5,910 nucleotides of DNA from S012-135 sp964423785 (GTDB taxonomy: Bacteria; Desulfobacterota; Desulfobulbia; Desulfobulbales; S012-135): the NCBI GenBank assembly GCA_964423785.1, contig CAYRGZ010000156.1:1-5910 (forward strand), written 5' to 3'. The position numbers were made by a program, and so were the translations under genes. The notes beneath the pieces are model-generated. The model saw only the letters and a program-made list of their open reading frames with translations, did no database searches and was not told the origin of the DNA. Of the stretch, positions 1-5,910 are shown one piece after another; position 1 is the stretch's first letter, and every line of letters starts with the position of its first letter.

Positions 1-22
1 AAAATCCTCGACGGTTCATGTG

Positions 23-3000
23 TTACTCCATGTCCCAATAGGGTTGAAAGAGGCGCTCCATCACGAGCTGACCCTCGCCCTGGTCACGGGCCGGAACCAG
101 GACGGCGGCGCCGTCCGTTTCGTCCGCCGCACTCGCCGGCAGGGGCACGCCACCCCGTTCCGGGTCCACGGGTACCGCCAGCATTCCCGCCGTTCGGCGA
201 CGGACCGGCACCTCGGCAAGGGCGTTGAAGGCGAAATCGGCCACGTCGAGACCGCCGGCCAGGTTCTCGACCACCACTAGGGCATTGGCGGTCCGGATCC
301 AGAGCGGCAGCGCGCCGGCGGCGCCGGTGATATGGGTGGTTCCCCGCACCATGGGGCGGTTGTCGTCGTAGCCGACGTAGCAGGCAATAACGAAGCCGTT
401 GTCCTCCCGCAGGGCATCCCGGTCGCCGGGGCCGGGGACGAACCCGACATAGGCGGCGTTGGTGAACCGGTTGGCGGTACCGGTTTTACCATAGGTGGGT
501 ACCGCAAGATCAAGTTCGGCCAGGTACTCGTCCGTGGTGGGGTCCAGGCTGCGCAACCGTACCGCCGTCCGGGCGGTGCGGCCGGTGCCGAACCGGACGA
601 CGTTATGGAGAATATCGGTGACCGCGGCCGACAGGGCCGAGGGCAACACCCGACGCCGATACCGGGCCGGCCGGAAGATCACCTCGCCATCCTGGGACTC
701 GATGCGGTCGATGAGAACGAGTGCCTCTTCCCCACCCCGCAACTCGGTCACCGTCCCCTGCATGATTCCCTCGTAGGCCCGGGCCGCTTCCAACAAGGTA
801 ATCACGTTGGCGCCCAAGGGGAAGGAAAGCACCGGCTCCAGCACGCTTTCCATACCCAAACTCCGGCAAAACCCGACCAGATACTCGAGCCCCACCAAGA
901 CCCGGTAGTCGGCCACCTGACGGAGGACATCCTCGCTGTACGGATCCATGCGCGTGAGCGCCGCCAACCGTTCTTCCACCACCCGTTCGAGATCTTCCAT
1001 GGTGGCGACGCTCAAAAGCCCCTCCACCAGTACCTGCCGCCGGCCGTCCCCCGAAAGAACACCCTCGTCGCCCAGGGCAGGCAACCATCCCTCCTCGTCC
1101 TCGGGCGGACCGGCCAGAAAGAAGGCGTACCGGTCACCGCGGCGATAGAGCCCGCCCTCGGCAGAGACCCCCTCATGCCACAGGCCGAACTGCCGGAGGC
1201 TCTCTTCGAGCCGCACGAAACTGCGACGGACGATCCGCCGCCGGATACGCATCTCCTTGTTCCAAGCCGGGGTATCGGGATGCTCCTCGTCGAGTACCGC
1301 CGGATCGATGGCGTAGTGGAGGGTGCGAAGCATCGCCAGGTCGTCGAGCCTCCCGTCGAAGACGAGATCGGCCGCCAAGTCCCGGATCGCCGCCTCGAAG
1401 GCGGCCCGCCGCAAGCGATCGCGGCCGACGACGATCCCATACTCGTCCCGGATGCGGCGGCGGAATTCGGCCGGGGTTTCGCCCGGCTGGGGACCGATCC
1501 CCACCCGACGCGCCACCTCGTCGAACTGGGCCGGGGAGAGCCGATCACAAAGATGGTACAGGAGCCAGACCGAGGCGACGTTCTCCGAGGTGACGCCGGC
1601 CCAGGCCATAGAGACCTCTTCGTGGGGGCTCGCATGATCCGGCCGCGGGAAATAGACCTGATTCATATAGACGAAGGCATCCCGAGCATTGCGCAAGAGG
1701 TCGGTACTCGTCCAGCCGAGTTGCTGGGCCGCCGCATACAAGAGAGGCTTGAAGACCGAACCCAGGGTCCGCCGCGCCTGCATGGCCCGGTTGAAATCGC
1801 GGTTGTCGTAGCCTCCGACCATGGCGAGCAACCGGCCATCCCGGTAGACGAGCACCCCGCCCTCGATCTCGGGGTCCCGTTGCAGGTCGAGAAGCCAACG
1901 GCCGGTCGCCGCGTCCCGGCCCCGAAGATGGACGTACACCGGATCTCCCGGCCGCAACCGGCCGAGCAACTCCGGCAAGTCGCGGCGGTCGGCGGTCACC
2001 CAGCGGTGACGTTCATAACGAATGAACGGCACGAGCACCGTGCGCAGGCCGAGATAGTCGATCACCCCGGTGGCGCCGCCGCCGAGATCGACCTCAACCA
2101 AGGGTGAAACATCATCGTCATGGACGGCCACCACCGTGCCGTACCGAAAGGCACCGTCCGCGAGTTCTCCCCGGCCCCGCTTGGAAGCCGCGGCCCGCTG
2201 CCGTACCGCCTCACGATCGTAGCCGGTCAAGCGCACCTCGAGGCGGGAGAGTTCCAGGCGCAGTCCTTCCAGGACCTCGTCTTCCAGATCCTTGTCCACC
2301 GTGGTGTAGATGCGGATGCCCGAGGTGGCGATATTGTCGATGCCGTGCCGGCTCAAGGCCTCCTCCACCGCCGGAGTCTCGAGGGCGGCCCGCACCTGGT
2401 CGAGAATGGCGTTGGCGGCATAGGCCATGGTCCCCCGTCGGAACGGGATGGGTTGGTCGGCCAACCGCGCCCGGGTTGCCTCGTCGATCATGCCCAACTC
2501 TTGCATCCGCTTCAGCACATAGCGGGTGCGGGCTGCGGCCAGCCGTCGGGCCCGGGCGGCCGCCTCGGGCGTCTTCTTGGTAAAGGGGTTATAGGCGTTG
2601 GGTCGCTTGACGCTGCCGGCGATGAAGGCGCATTCCAAAGGCGACAGTTCGTCCACCGATTTATCGAAGTAGTAGCGGGCCGCCACCGCCAGACCGCGGC
2701 CATTGCCGCTGACATAGAACTGGTTGGCGTAGAACTCGAGGATATCTTCCTTGGAGTAATGGTACTCGAGTCGCCAGGCGTAGAGCAGTTCCTTGAGCTT
2801 GGCCTGCAGGGTGCGGCCGCGCCGCTTGAAGAGGTTTTTGGCCGTCTGCTGGGTGAGGGTGGAGCCCCCCTGGACGACGCGGCCGGCCTTCAGATTGGCG
2901 ATGAGGGCGCGAAAAATACCACGGTAGTCCACCCCGTGGTGCTGGAAGAAAGAGGCATCCTCGGCGGCGACGATGGCATCGACAAAGGCCCGTGGTATCC

Positions 3001-3250
3001 GCTCGTACGGCACGTACTGGCGATGCTGGTCCCGGAAGAAAACCCCAACCTTATGGACGCCGTCCCGGTAGAAGACCGGGCTCTCCACCGCCAGGATCTC
3101 CCGGATATTCTCCGGCCGGATGGCGGGGCCGGGGACGACGACGATGAGCCAGTAAAGGCCGACGCCGACGGCGAGAGCGGCGGTGGCGACCAGCAGCAGG
3201 CCGGCGGCCAGCAGCCGCCGCCACACAGATTTTCGCTTTGGTTTCGCCAT
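23..3250 (-). CDS. Bifunctional class A penicillin-binding protein (GT51 glycosyltransferase + transpeptidase)
   Basis: Class A PBPs polymerise lipid II into glycan strands and cross-link the stem peptides on the periplasmic side of the inner membrane. From the chosen start the protein is 1075 aa. It has a basic N-terminus (KPKRK), one membrane anchor at about residues 11-38, and a GT51 domain at about 70-260. GT51 motifs seen are EDASFFQHHG (catalytic Glu97), GGSTLTQQTAKNLF (128-141), KLKE (151-154) and ILEFYANQFY (170-179). A beta-rich OB-like segment lies at about 366-465. The transpeptidase domain has all three active-site motifs: SVFK (Ser498, Lys501), SEN (555-557) and KTGT (from Lys922). 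E. coli PBP1a is about 850 aa; most of the excess is an insertion of about 200 residues between SEN and KTG (see findings). I chose ATG 3250 because a GGAGG lies upstream at 3263-3267. The in-frame GTG at 3277 has no such site and would bury this GGAGG inside the gene. It is transcribed divergently from mltD. Subtype (1A, 1B or other) is not certain, so no symbol is given. Confidence 0.96.
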   Translation of the reverse strand: MAKPKRKSVWRRLLAAGLLLVATAALAVGVGLYWLIVVVPGPAIRPENIREILAVESPVFYRDGVHKVGVFFRDQHRQYVPYERIPRAFVDAIVAAEDASFFQHHGVDYRGIFRALIANLKAGRVVQGGSTLTQQTAKNLFKRRGRTLQAKLKELLYAWRLEYHYSKEDILEFYANQFYVSGNGRGLAVAARYYFDKSVDELSPLECAFIAGSVKRPNAYNPFTKKTPEAAARARRLAAARTRYVLKRMQELGMIDEATRARLADQPIPFRRGTMAYAANAILDQVRAALETPAVEEALSRHGIDNIATSGIRIYTTVDKDLEDEVLEGLRLELSRLEVRLTGYDREAVRQRAAASKRGRGELADGAFRYGTVVAVHDDDVSPLVEVDLGGGATGVIDYLGLRTVLVPFIRYERHRWVTADRRDLPELLGRLRPGDPVYVHLRGRDAATGRWLLDLQRDPEIEGGVLVYRDGRLLAMVGGYDNRDFNRAMQARRTLGSVFKPLLYAAAQQLGWTSTDLLRNARDAFVYMNQVYFPRPDHASPHEEVSMAWAGVTSENVASVWLLYHLCDRLSPAQFDEVARRVGIGPQPGETPAEFRRRIRDEYGIVVGRDRLRRAAFEAAIRDLAADLVFDGRLDDLAMLRTLHYAIDPAVLDEEHPDTPAWNKEMRIRRRIVRRSFVRLEESLRQFGLWHEGVSAEGGLYRRGDRYAFFLAGPPEDEEGWLPALGDEGVLSGDGRRQVLVEGLLSVATMEDLERVVEERLAALTRMDPYSEDVLRQVADYRVLVGLEYLVGFCRSLGMESVLEPVLSFPLGANVITLLEAARAYEGIMQGTVTELRGGEEALVLIDRIESQDGEVIFRPARYRRRVLPSALSAAVTDILHNVVRFGTGRTARTAVRLRSLDPTTDEYLAELDLAVPTYGKTGTANRFTNAAYVGFVPGPGDRDALREDNGFVIACYVGYDDNRPMVRGTTHITGAAGALPLWIRTANALVVVENLAGGLDVADFAFNALAEVPVRRRTAGMLAVPVDPERGGVPLPASAADETDGAAVLVPARDQGEGQLVMERLFQPYWDME

Positions 3251-3262
3251 GATGCGTCGCAA

Positions 3263-3267
3263 CCTCC
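3263..3267 (-). promoter_or_regulatory. Ribosome binding site that decides the PBP start
   Basis: On the minus strand the sequence reads TGGAGGTT, with its GGAGG core here, about 12 bases before the ATG at 3250. The spacing is slightly long but acceptable. It supports ATG 3250 over the in-frame GTG at 3277, which has only GC-rich sequence without a Shine-Dalgarno match upstream. Confidence 0.6.
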
Positions 3268-3305
3268 ATTCCCGCACCCACGCCCGTCCCGGCCGCCGGC
3301 GTCCT

Positions 3306-3337
3306 ATTCAACAACCTTTTTATTTGCAATTCAACAA
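3306..3337. repeat. Pair of direct repeats ATTCAACAA in the divergent promoter region
   Basis: Two identical 9-base copies of ATTCAACAA lie at 3306-3314 and 3329-3337, 23 bases apart start to start, roughly two helical turns. The first covers the predicted transcription start of the PBP promoter. The second falls in the spacer between its -35 and -10 elements. The placement would suit an operator bound by a dimer or by two protomers on one DNA face. The repeats are seen directly; the regulatory role is inference, and chance within an AT-rich patch is possible. Confidence 0.45.
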
Positions 3338-3345
3338 TTTGTCAT
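3317..3345 (-). promoter_or_regulatory. Candidate sigma70-type promoter for the PBP gene
   Basis: Read on the minus strand, ATGACA (3345-3340; 5 of 6 matches to TTGACA) is followed by a 17-base spacer and then TAAAAA (3322-3317; 4 of 6 matches to TATAAT). This sits in the only AT-rich stretch of the window. It would start transcription near 3310 and leave a leader of about 60 bases before ATG 3250. The call rests on consensus matching only. I found no equally good plus-strand promoter for mltD: TTGCAA at 3324-3329 has no convincing -10 partner before the start at 3360. Confidence 0.4.
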
Positions 3346-3359
3346 GTAAAAAGGCGGGC

Positions 3360-5030
3360 ATGCGTTCCCTCTTCTGGTCCATCGCCTTCGCCCTGTGCTG
3401 TCTTGCCGCCTGTTCCCGCGTCGTCCCGCCGCCGCCGGCCGCAAGCGAGCATCTCGATCGGCCGACGGCCACCGAACAGATCGCAACCACTCCCTCGTCA
3501 CCGACAAACGCCTCCGACGTTGCCACGGACACCGGGGACGCGGATCCCGATCATCTGATCACTCCGGAACCCGAGTCCACTCTCCAGGAAGAGATCGAGG
3601 AACTCACCCAACTCGGTCCCTGGGAAGAAGGCGAAAAACCTCCGGAAGAAACAGTCCAGTACGATTTTCCGGTCACCGTCAACCGCCAAGTGGAGTTCTA
3701 CCTCGACCTCTTCCAGAACCGGCAACGGGACGTCTTTGCCCGCTGGCTACGGCGCTCCGGCCGCTACCTGCCGATGATCCGTGAACGTCTCGCCCGGGCC
3801 GGCCTGCCCCAGGATCTTGCCTGGCTGCCGATGATCGAAAGCGGTTTCGTCACTCGGGCCCGTTCCCGGGCCGGCGCTGTCGGGCCGTGGCAGTTCATGA
3901 AGTCCACCGCCCGGCACTATGGGCTCACGGTCAACCGCTACGTGGACCAACGCCGCGACCCGGTGGCCGCAACCGATGCTGCCATCCTCTTCCTGCGCGA
4001 ACTCTACGAGGATTTCGGCTCCTGGCCCCTGGCGGTGGCCGCCTACAATGCCGGCGCCGGCACCATCCGCCGGGCGATGCGCAAAAGCGGCGCCACCACC
4101 TTCTGGGAAATCGCCCGCACCCGCTACCTGCGCACCGAGACCAAACGGTACGTACCGAAACTGATCGCCGCCATCATCATTGCCAAGCAACCGGAAAAAT
4201 ACGGCTTTGCCGATATCGACTACGACCCGCCGCTCACCTATGAGACCGTCGAGGTACCCCGCTGGACACCGCTCGGCGCCGTGGCCGTGGCCAGCGGCAC
4301 CGACCTCGACCACCTGCGCGAGCTGAATCCGGAACTCCGGCAAAAGACCACGCCGCCGGACCGCCCGTACACCCTCAAGGTACCGCCGGGCACCGCCAAA
4401 CGGGTGGCGTCCACCCTGCCCAAGGTACGGGCCGTGGTCCGCACCACCTACGCCACCCATGTGGTCGGCCGCGGCGACACCATCGACAAGGTGTGTCGCC
4501 GCTACCAGATCGACAAGCTCACCCTGCTGAAAGCCAACGACTTGCGCAAGACGAAACTCATCCCCGGCCGCCGGTTGCGCATCCCGGTGCAGCGCACCGA
4601 GTACCGCATCGTGGACGCCGCCCATCCGCCGGCGGCCGGCGAACTGGTCATGCACCGGGTCCGGCCGGGCGAGACCCTGGGCAGTATCGCCCGCAAGTAC
4701 CACGTCACCATCGCCCAACTCGTCAGCTGGAACGGTATCGAAAATCCAAACCGCATCCGAGCCGGCAGCCGCCTGGCCCTCTATCTCGCCGGGGACGACG
4801 ACACGAGCGGCAAGCCGATCCTGGTGACCGAGAAACGCAAACAACGACCCAAGGCCACCGCTCCACGCATCACCTACTACCGGGTGAAACGGGGCGACTC
4901 CCTCTGGAAGATCGCCCGCCGCTTCAAGGTAAGCACCGAGGCGATCCGGGCCTGGAACAATCTGAAGGGCAGCCTCATCCACCCCGGCACCCGTTTACTC
5001 CTGAAACTGCCCGCCGATATTGATGCCTGA
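3360..5030 (+). CDS. mltD: MltD-type membrane-bound lytic murein transglycosylase with LysM modules
   Basis: Family 1D lytic transglycosylases cleave the MurNAc-GlcNAc bond of peptidoglycan, leaving 1,6-anhydroMurNAc ends. The 556-aa protein begins with a lipoprotein signal ending in lipobox LAAC (Cys18); Ser at +2 fits an outer-membrane lipoprotein by the Enterobacterial rule. An acidic, Thr/Pro/Glu-rich linker spans about 19-98. The SLT domain follows at about 100-285, with MIESGF (catalytic Glu160), GAVGPWQFM, DPVAATDAA and AYNAGAGT (228-235), then the family-typical RYVPKLIAA and KYGF. A weak LysM-like segment lies at 294-345, and three clear LysM modules at 366-410, 431-476 and 505-550 should bind glycan. 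The start at ATG 3360 is chosen because the signal peptide begins exactly there; upstream in-frame codons would read through the PBP leader. A modest AAGG at 3351-3354 precedes it. The SDR gene follows with an 8-base overlap. E. coli MltD is about 450 aa with two LysM modules, so this one is longer. Confidence 0.95.
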   Translation: MRSLFWSIAFALCCLAACSRVVPPPPAASEHLDRPTATEQIATTPSSPTNASDVATDTGDADPDHLITPEPESTLQEEIEELTQLGPWEEGEKPPEETVQYDFPVTVNRQVEFYLDLFQNRQRDVFARWLRRSGRYLPMIRERLARAGLPQDLAWLPMIESGFVTRARSRAGAVGPWQFMKSTARHYGLTVNRYVDQRRDPVAATDAAILFLRELYEDFGSWPLAVAAYNAGAGTIRRAMRKSGATTFWEIARTRYLRTETKRYVPKLIAAIIIAKQPEKYGFADIDYDPPLTYETVEVPRWTPLGAVAVASGTDLDHLRELNPELRQKTTPPDRPYTLKVPPGTAKRVASTLPKVRAVVRTTYATHVVGRGDTIDKVCRRYQIDKLTLLKANDLRKTKLIPGRRLRIPVQRTEYRIVDAAHPPAAGELVMHRVRPGETLGSIARKYHVTIAQLVSWNGIENPNRIRAGSRLALYLAGDDDTSGKPILVTEKRKQRPKATAPRITYYRVKRGDSLWKIARRFKVSTEAIRAWNNLKGSLIHPGTRLLLKLPADIDA

Positions 5031-5856
5031 CGTTCCTTCTCTCTCAGGAAAAACCGCCCTAATACTCGGCGCCTCGCGCCCCATCGGCAAGGCCATCGCC
5101 ACCGCCCTGGCCGAGGCCGGGGCCCGGCTGGTGGTCACCTGGTTCGACTGGCCCGAGGACTCGGCCCGGATGATCGAGGAATTCAAATCCCGCGGCTACG
5201 ATTTTCTGGCCGTGCGGGCCGACCTGCGCGATCCCGGCGAGGTGGCGATGGTCTTCGAGCGGCTGACCGCAACCTACGGAGGCCTCGACATCTTCGTCAA
5301 CAACATCGAACGGGGGGGCATGCCGGTGGTGCACGGCCCGTACGTCCCCGAACAGTGGGACCTCGAGATGGCCACCACCCTCAAGGCCAAGTGGTGGACG
5401 GCCCGGCACGCCATGCCGCTCCTGAAGCAGGCGCCGGCCGGGGTCATGGTGGTGCTCTCCTCCATCGCCGGCATCGTCGGCCGCAGCGGGCCGGCGGGAC
5501 TCGTGTTCAACGACGGCTACGCCGCCGCCAACCGGGCAGTATCCTCCTTCACCGAGACCTGGGCCCGGGAAGGCGCACCCACAGTGCGGGTGAACGAACT
5601 GATGCTGGGATTCTTCGAAAGCCGCCACGCAGAAGGAACACGGGGCTGGGGACTGCTCTCTGAGAAGGAGCGGCGGGCCATCCTGGACACGGCGCTCTTG
5701 GGCCGCAGCGGCAGGGTGGACGAGATCGTCCGGGCGGTCCTCTTCTTGGTCAGGGACGCCACCTATATGACCGGTGCCGTCCTGCGCCTCGACGGCGGCT
5801 ACGTGCTCGGCGCCAGCCGGGTACCGCCCATGCCGGCCGGCGTCGAGGATGTTTGA
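5023..5856 (+). CDS. SDR-family (Rossmann-fold) protein with altered active-site motifs
   Basis: Short-chain dehydrogenases/reductases are cytoplasmic NAD(P)-dependent oxidoreductases of about 250 aa. This 277-aa protein keeps the family outline: a beta-alpha-beta nucleotide fold at the N-terminus, RADLRD (Asp67), DIFVNN (89-94), VVLSS (Ser146/147), Tyr166, and a C-terminal YMTGAVLRLDGGYVLG as in FabG-like members. Several hallmarks are changed. The glycine-rich loop reads GASRPIG (16-22), with Pro20 where Gly is usual. NNAG is NNIE (93-96). YxxxK is YAAAN, with Asn170 replacing the catalytic Lys. The position of the tetrad Asn appears to be Thr119. Tyr166 is 19 residues after Ser147 instead of about 13, implying a short insertion. 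The ATG at 5023 overlaps the mltD stop by 8 bases; a TTG directly before it is a less likely start, and neither has a clear Shine-Dalgarno site, so translational coupling to mltD is probable. Substrate unknown; it may be a divergent enzyme or a non-catalytic nucleotide-binding protein. Confidence 0.88.
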   Translation: MPDVPSLSGKTALILGASRPIGKAIATALAEAGARLVVTWFDWPEDSARMIEEFKSRGYDFLAVRADLRDPGEVAMVFERLTATYGGLDIFVNNIERGGMPVVHGPYVPEQWDLEMATTLKAKWWTARHAMPLLKQAPAGVMVVLSSIAGIVGRSGPAGLVFNDGYAAANRAVSSFTETWAREGAPTVRVNELMLGFFESRHAEGTRGWGLLSEKERRAILDTALLGRSGRVDEIVRAVLFLVRDATYMTGAVLRLDGGYVLGASRVPPMPAGVEDV

Positions 5857-5910
5857 CGTATCTGGTCACAGGGCACCCCATCTGCGGCGTCATCAGCACG
5901 CTTGCGTAGC
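5857..5910. other. Unassigned tail after the SDR gene
   Basis: These 54 bases contain no complete gene, no clear Rho-independent terminator (no stable hairpin followed by a T run) and no recognisable RNA. Only a small imperfect hairpin is visible, GCACGC-TT-GCGTAGC at 5896-5910, cut by the window end. The stretch could be intergenic sequence, the edge of a dispersed repeat, or the tail of a convergent gene on the minus strand. The sequence available does not decide. Confidence 0.3.

Noticed and set aside
332..2107. Long open frame of about 590 codons on the plus strand, opposite the PBP gene
   Set aside because: It is antisense to a gene with unmistakable GT51 and transpeptidase motifs. Its translation is rich in Pro, Arg, Gly and His with no recognisable fold, typical of the open complementary frame of a high-GC gene.
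3251..3277. N-terminal extension of the PBP by 9 residues from a GTG
   Set aside because: No ribosome binding site precedes the GTG, and the good GGAGG site lies inside this extension, pointing to ATG 3250.
2120..3349. Second long plus-strand frame opposite the PBP N-terminal half
   Set aside because: Same reasoning: it mirrors the codon pattern of the PBP gene, shows no domain, and runs into the divergent promoter region.
3183..3359. Upstream extension of mltD by 59 residues
   Set aside because: It would overlap the start of the divergent PBP gene and place a very basic, Arg/Ser-rich stretch before an otherwise perfect lipoprotein signal peptide. The true start is the ATG at 3360.
3747..4982. 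Minus-strand frame of about 410 codons opposite mltD
   Set aside because: It is antisense to the SLT and LysM domains of mltD. Its Gly/Ala/Asp/Val-rich translation looks like a complementary-frame artefact, and no ribosome binding site or domain supports it.
5059..5628. Minus-strand frame of about 190 codons opposite the SDR gene
   Set aside because: Shadow frame over a well-supported SDR-like gene; biased composition and no motif.

Overview
The window is high-GC DNA from a Gram-negative bacterium. The evidence for this is an outer-membrane-type lipoprotein lytic transglycosylase and a class A penicillin-binding protein with a single N-terminal anchor. The general style of the proteins (a long class A PBP, a MltD-type enzyme with several LysM modules, and a divergent SDR after it) would suit a Desulfuromonadales/Geobacter-like lineage. 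That placement is an impression only; no marker gene here settles the taxonomy.

Layout: (1) Positions 23-3250, minus strand, hold one complete, unusually long (1075 aa) bifunctional class A penicillin-binding protein that polymerises and cross-links peptidoglycan. (2) Positions 3251-3359 are a short divergent intergenic region. Its central part (about 3301-3352) is strikingly AT-rich for this window. It carries a plausible minus-strand sigma70-type promoter overlapped by two exact copies of ATTCAACAA. (3) Positions 3360-5030, plus strand, encode a MltD-type membrane-bound lytic transglycosylase with a lipobox, an SLT catalytic domain and three clear C-terminal LysM modules. (4) Positions 5023-5856, plus strand, overlap the end of mltD by 8 bp and encode a short-chain dehydrogenase/reductase-like protein in which several SDR hallmark residues are replaced. 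(5) The last 54 bases hold no gene I can assign.

Together, a peptidoglycan synthase and a peptidoglycan-cleaving enzyme diverge from one small control region, so coordinated expression of wall synthesis and turnover is plausible. The SDR-like protein is probably translationally coupled to mltD, but its substrate and even its catalytic competence are unclear. I do not see a CRISPR array, mobile element, RNA gene or defence-like system. This is mostly a cell-wall housekeeping region. The most interesting points are the degenerate SDR, the roughly 200-residue insertion inside the PBP transpeptidase domain, and the repeated operator-like motif.
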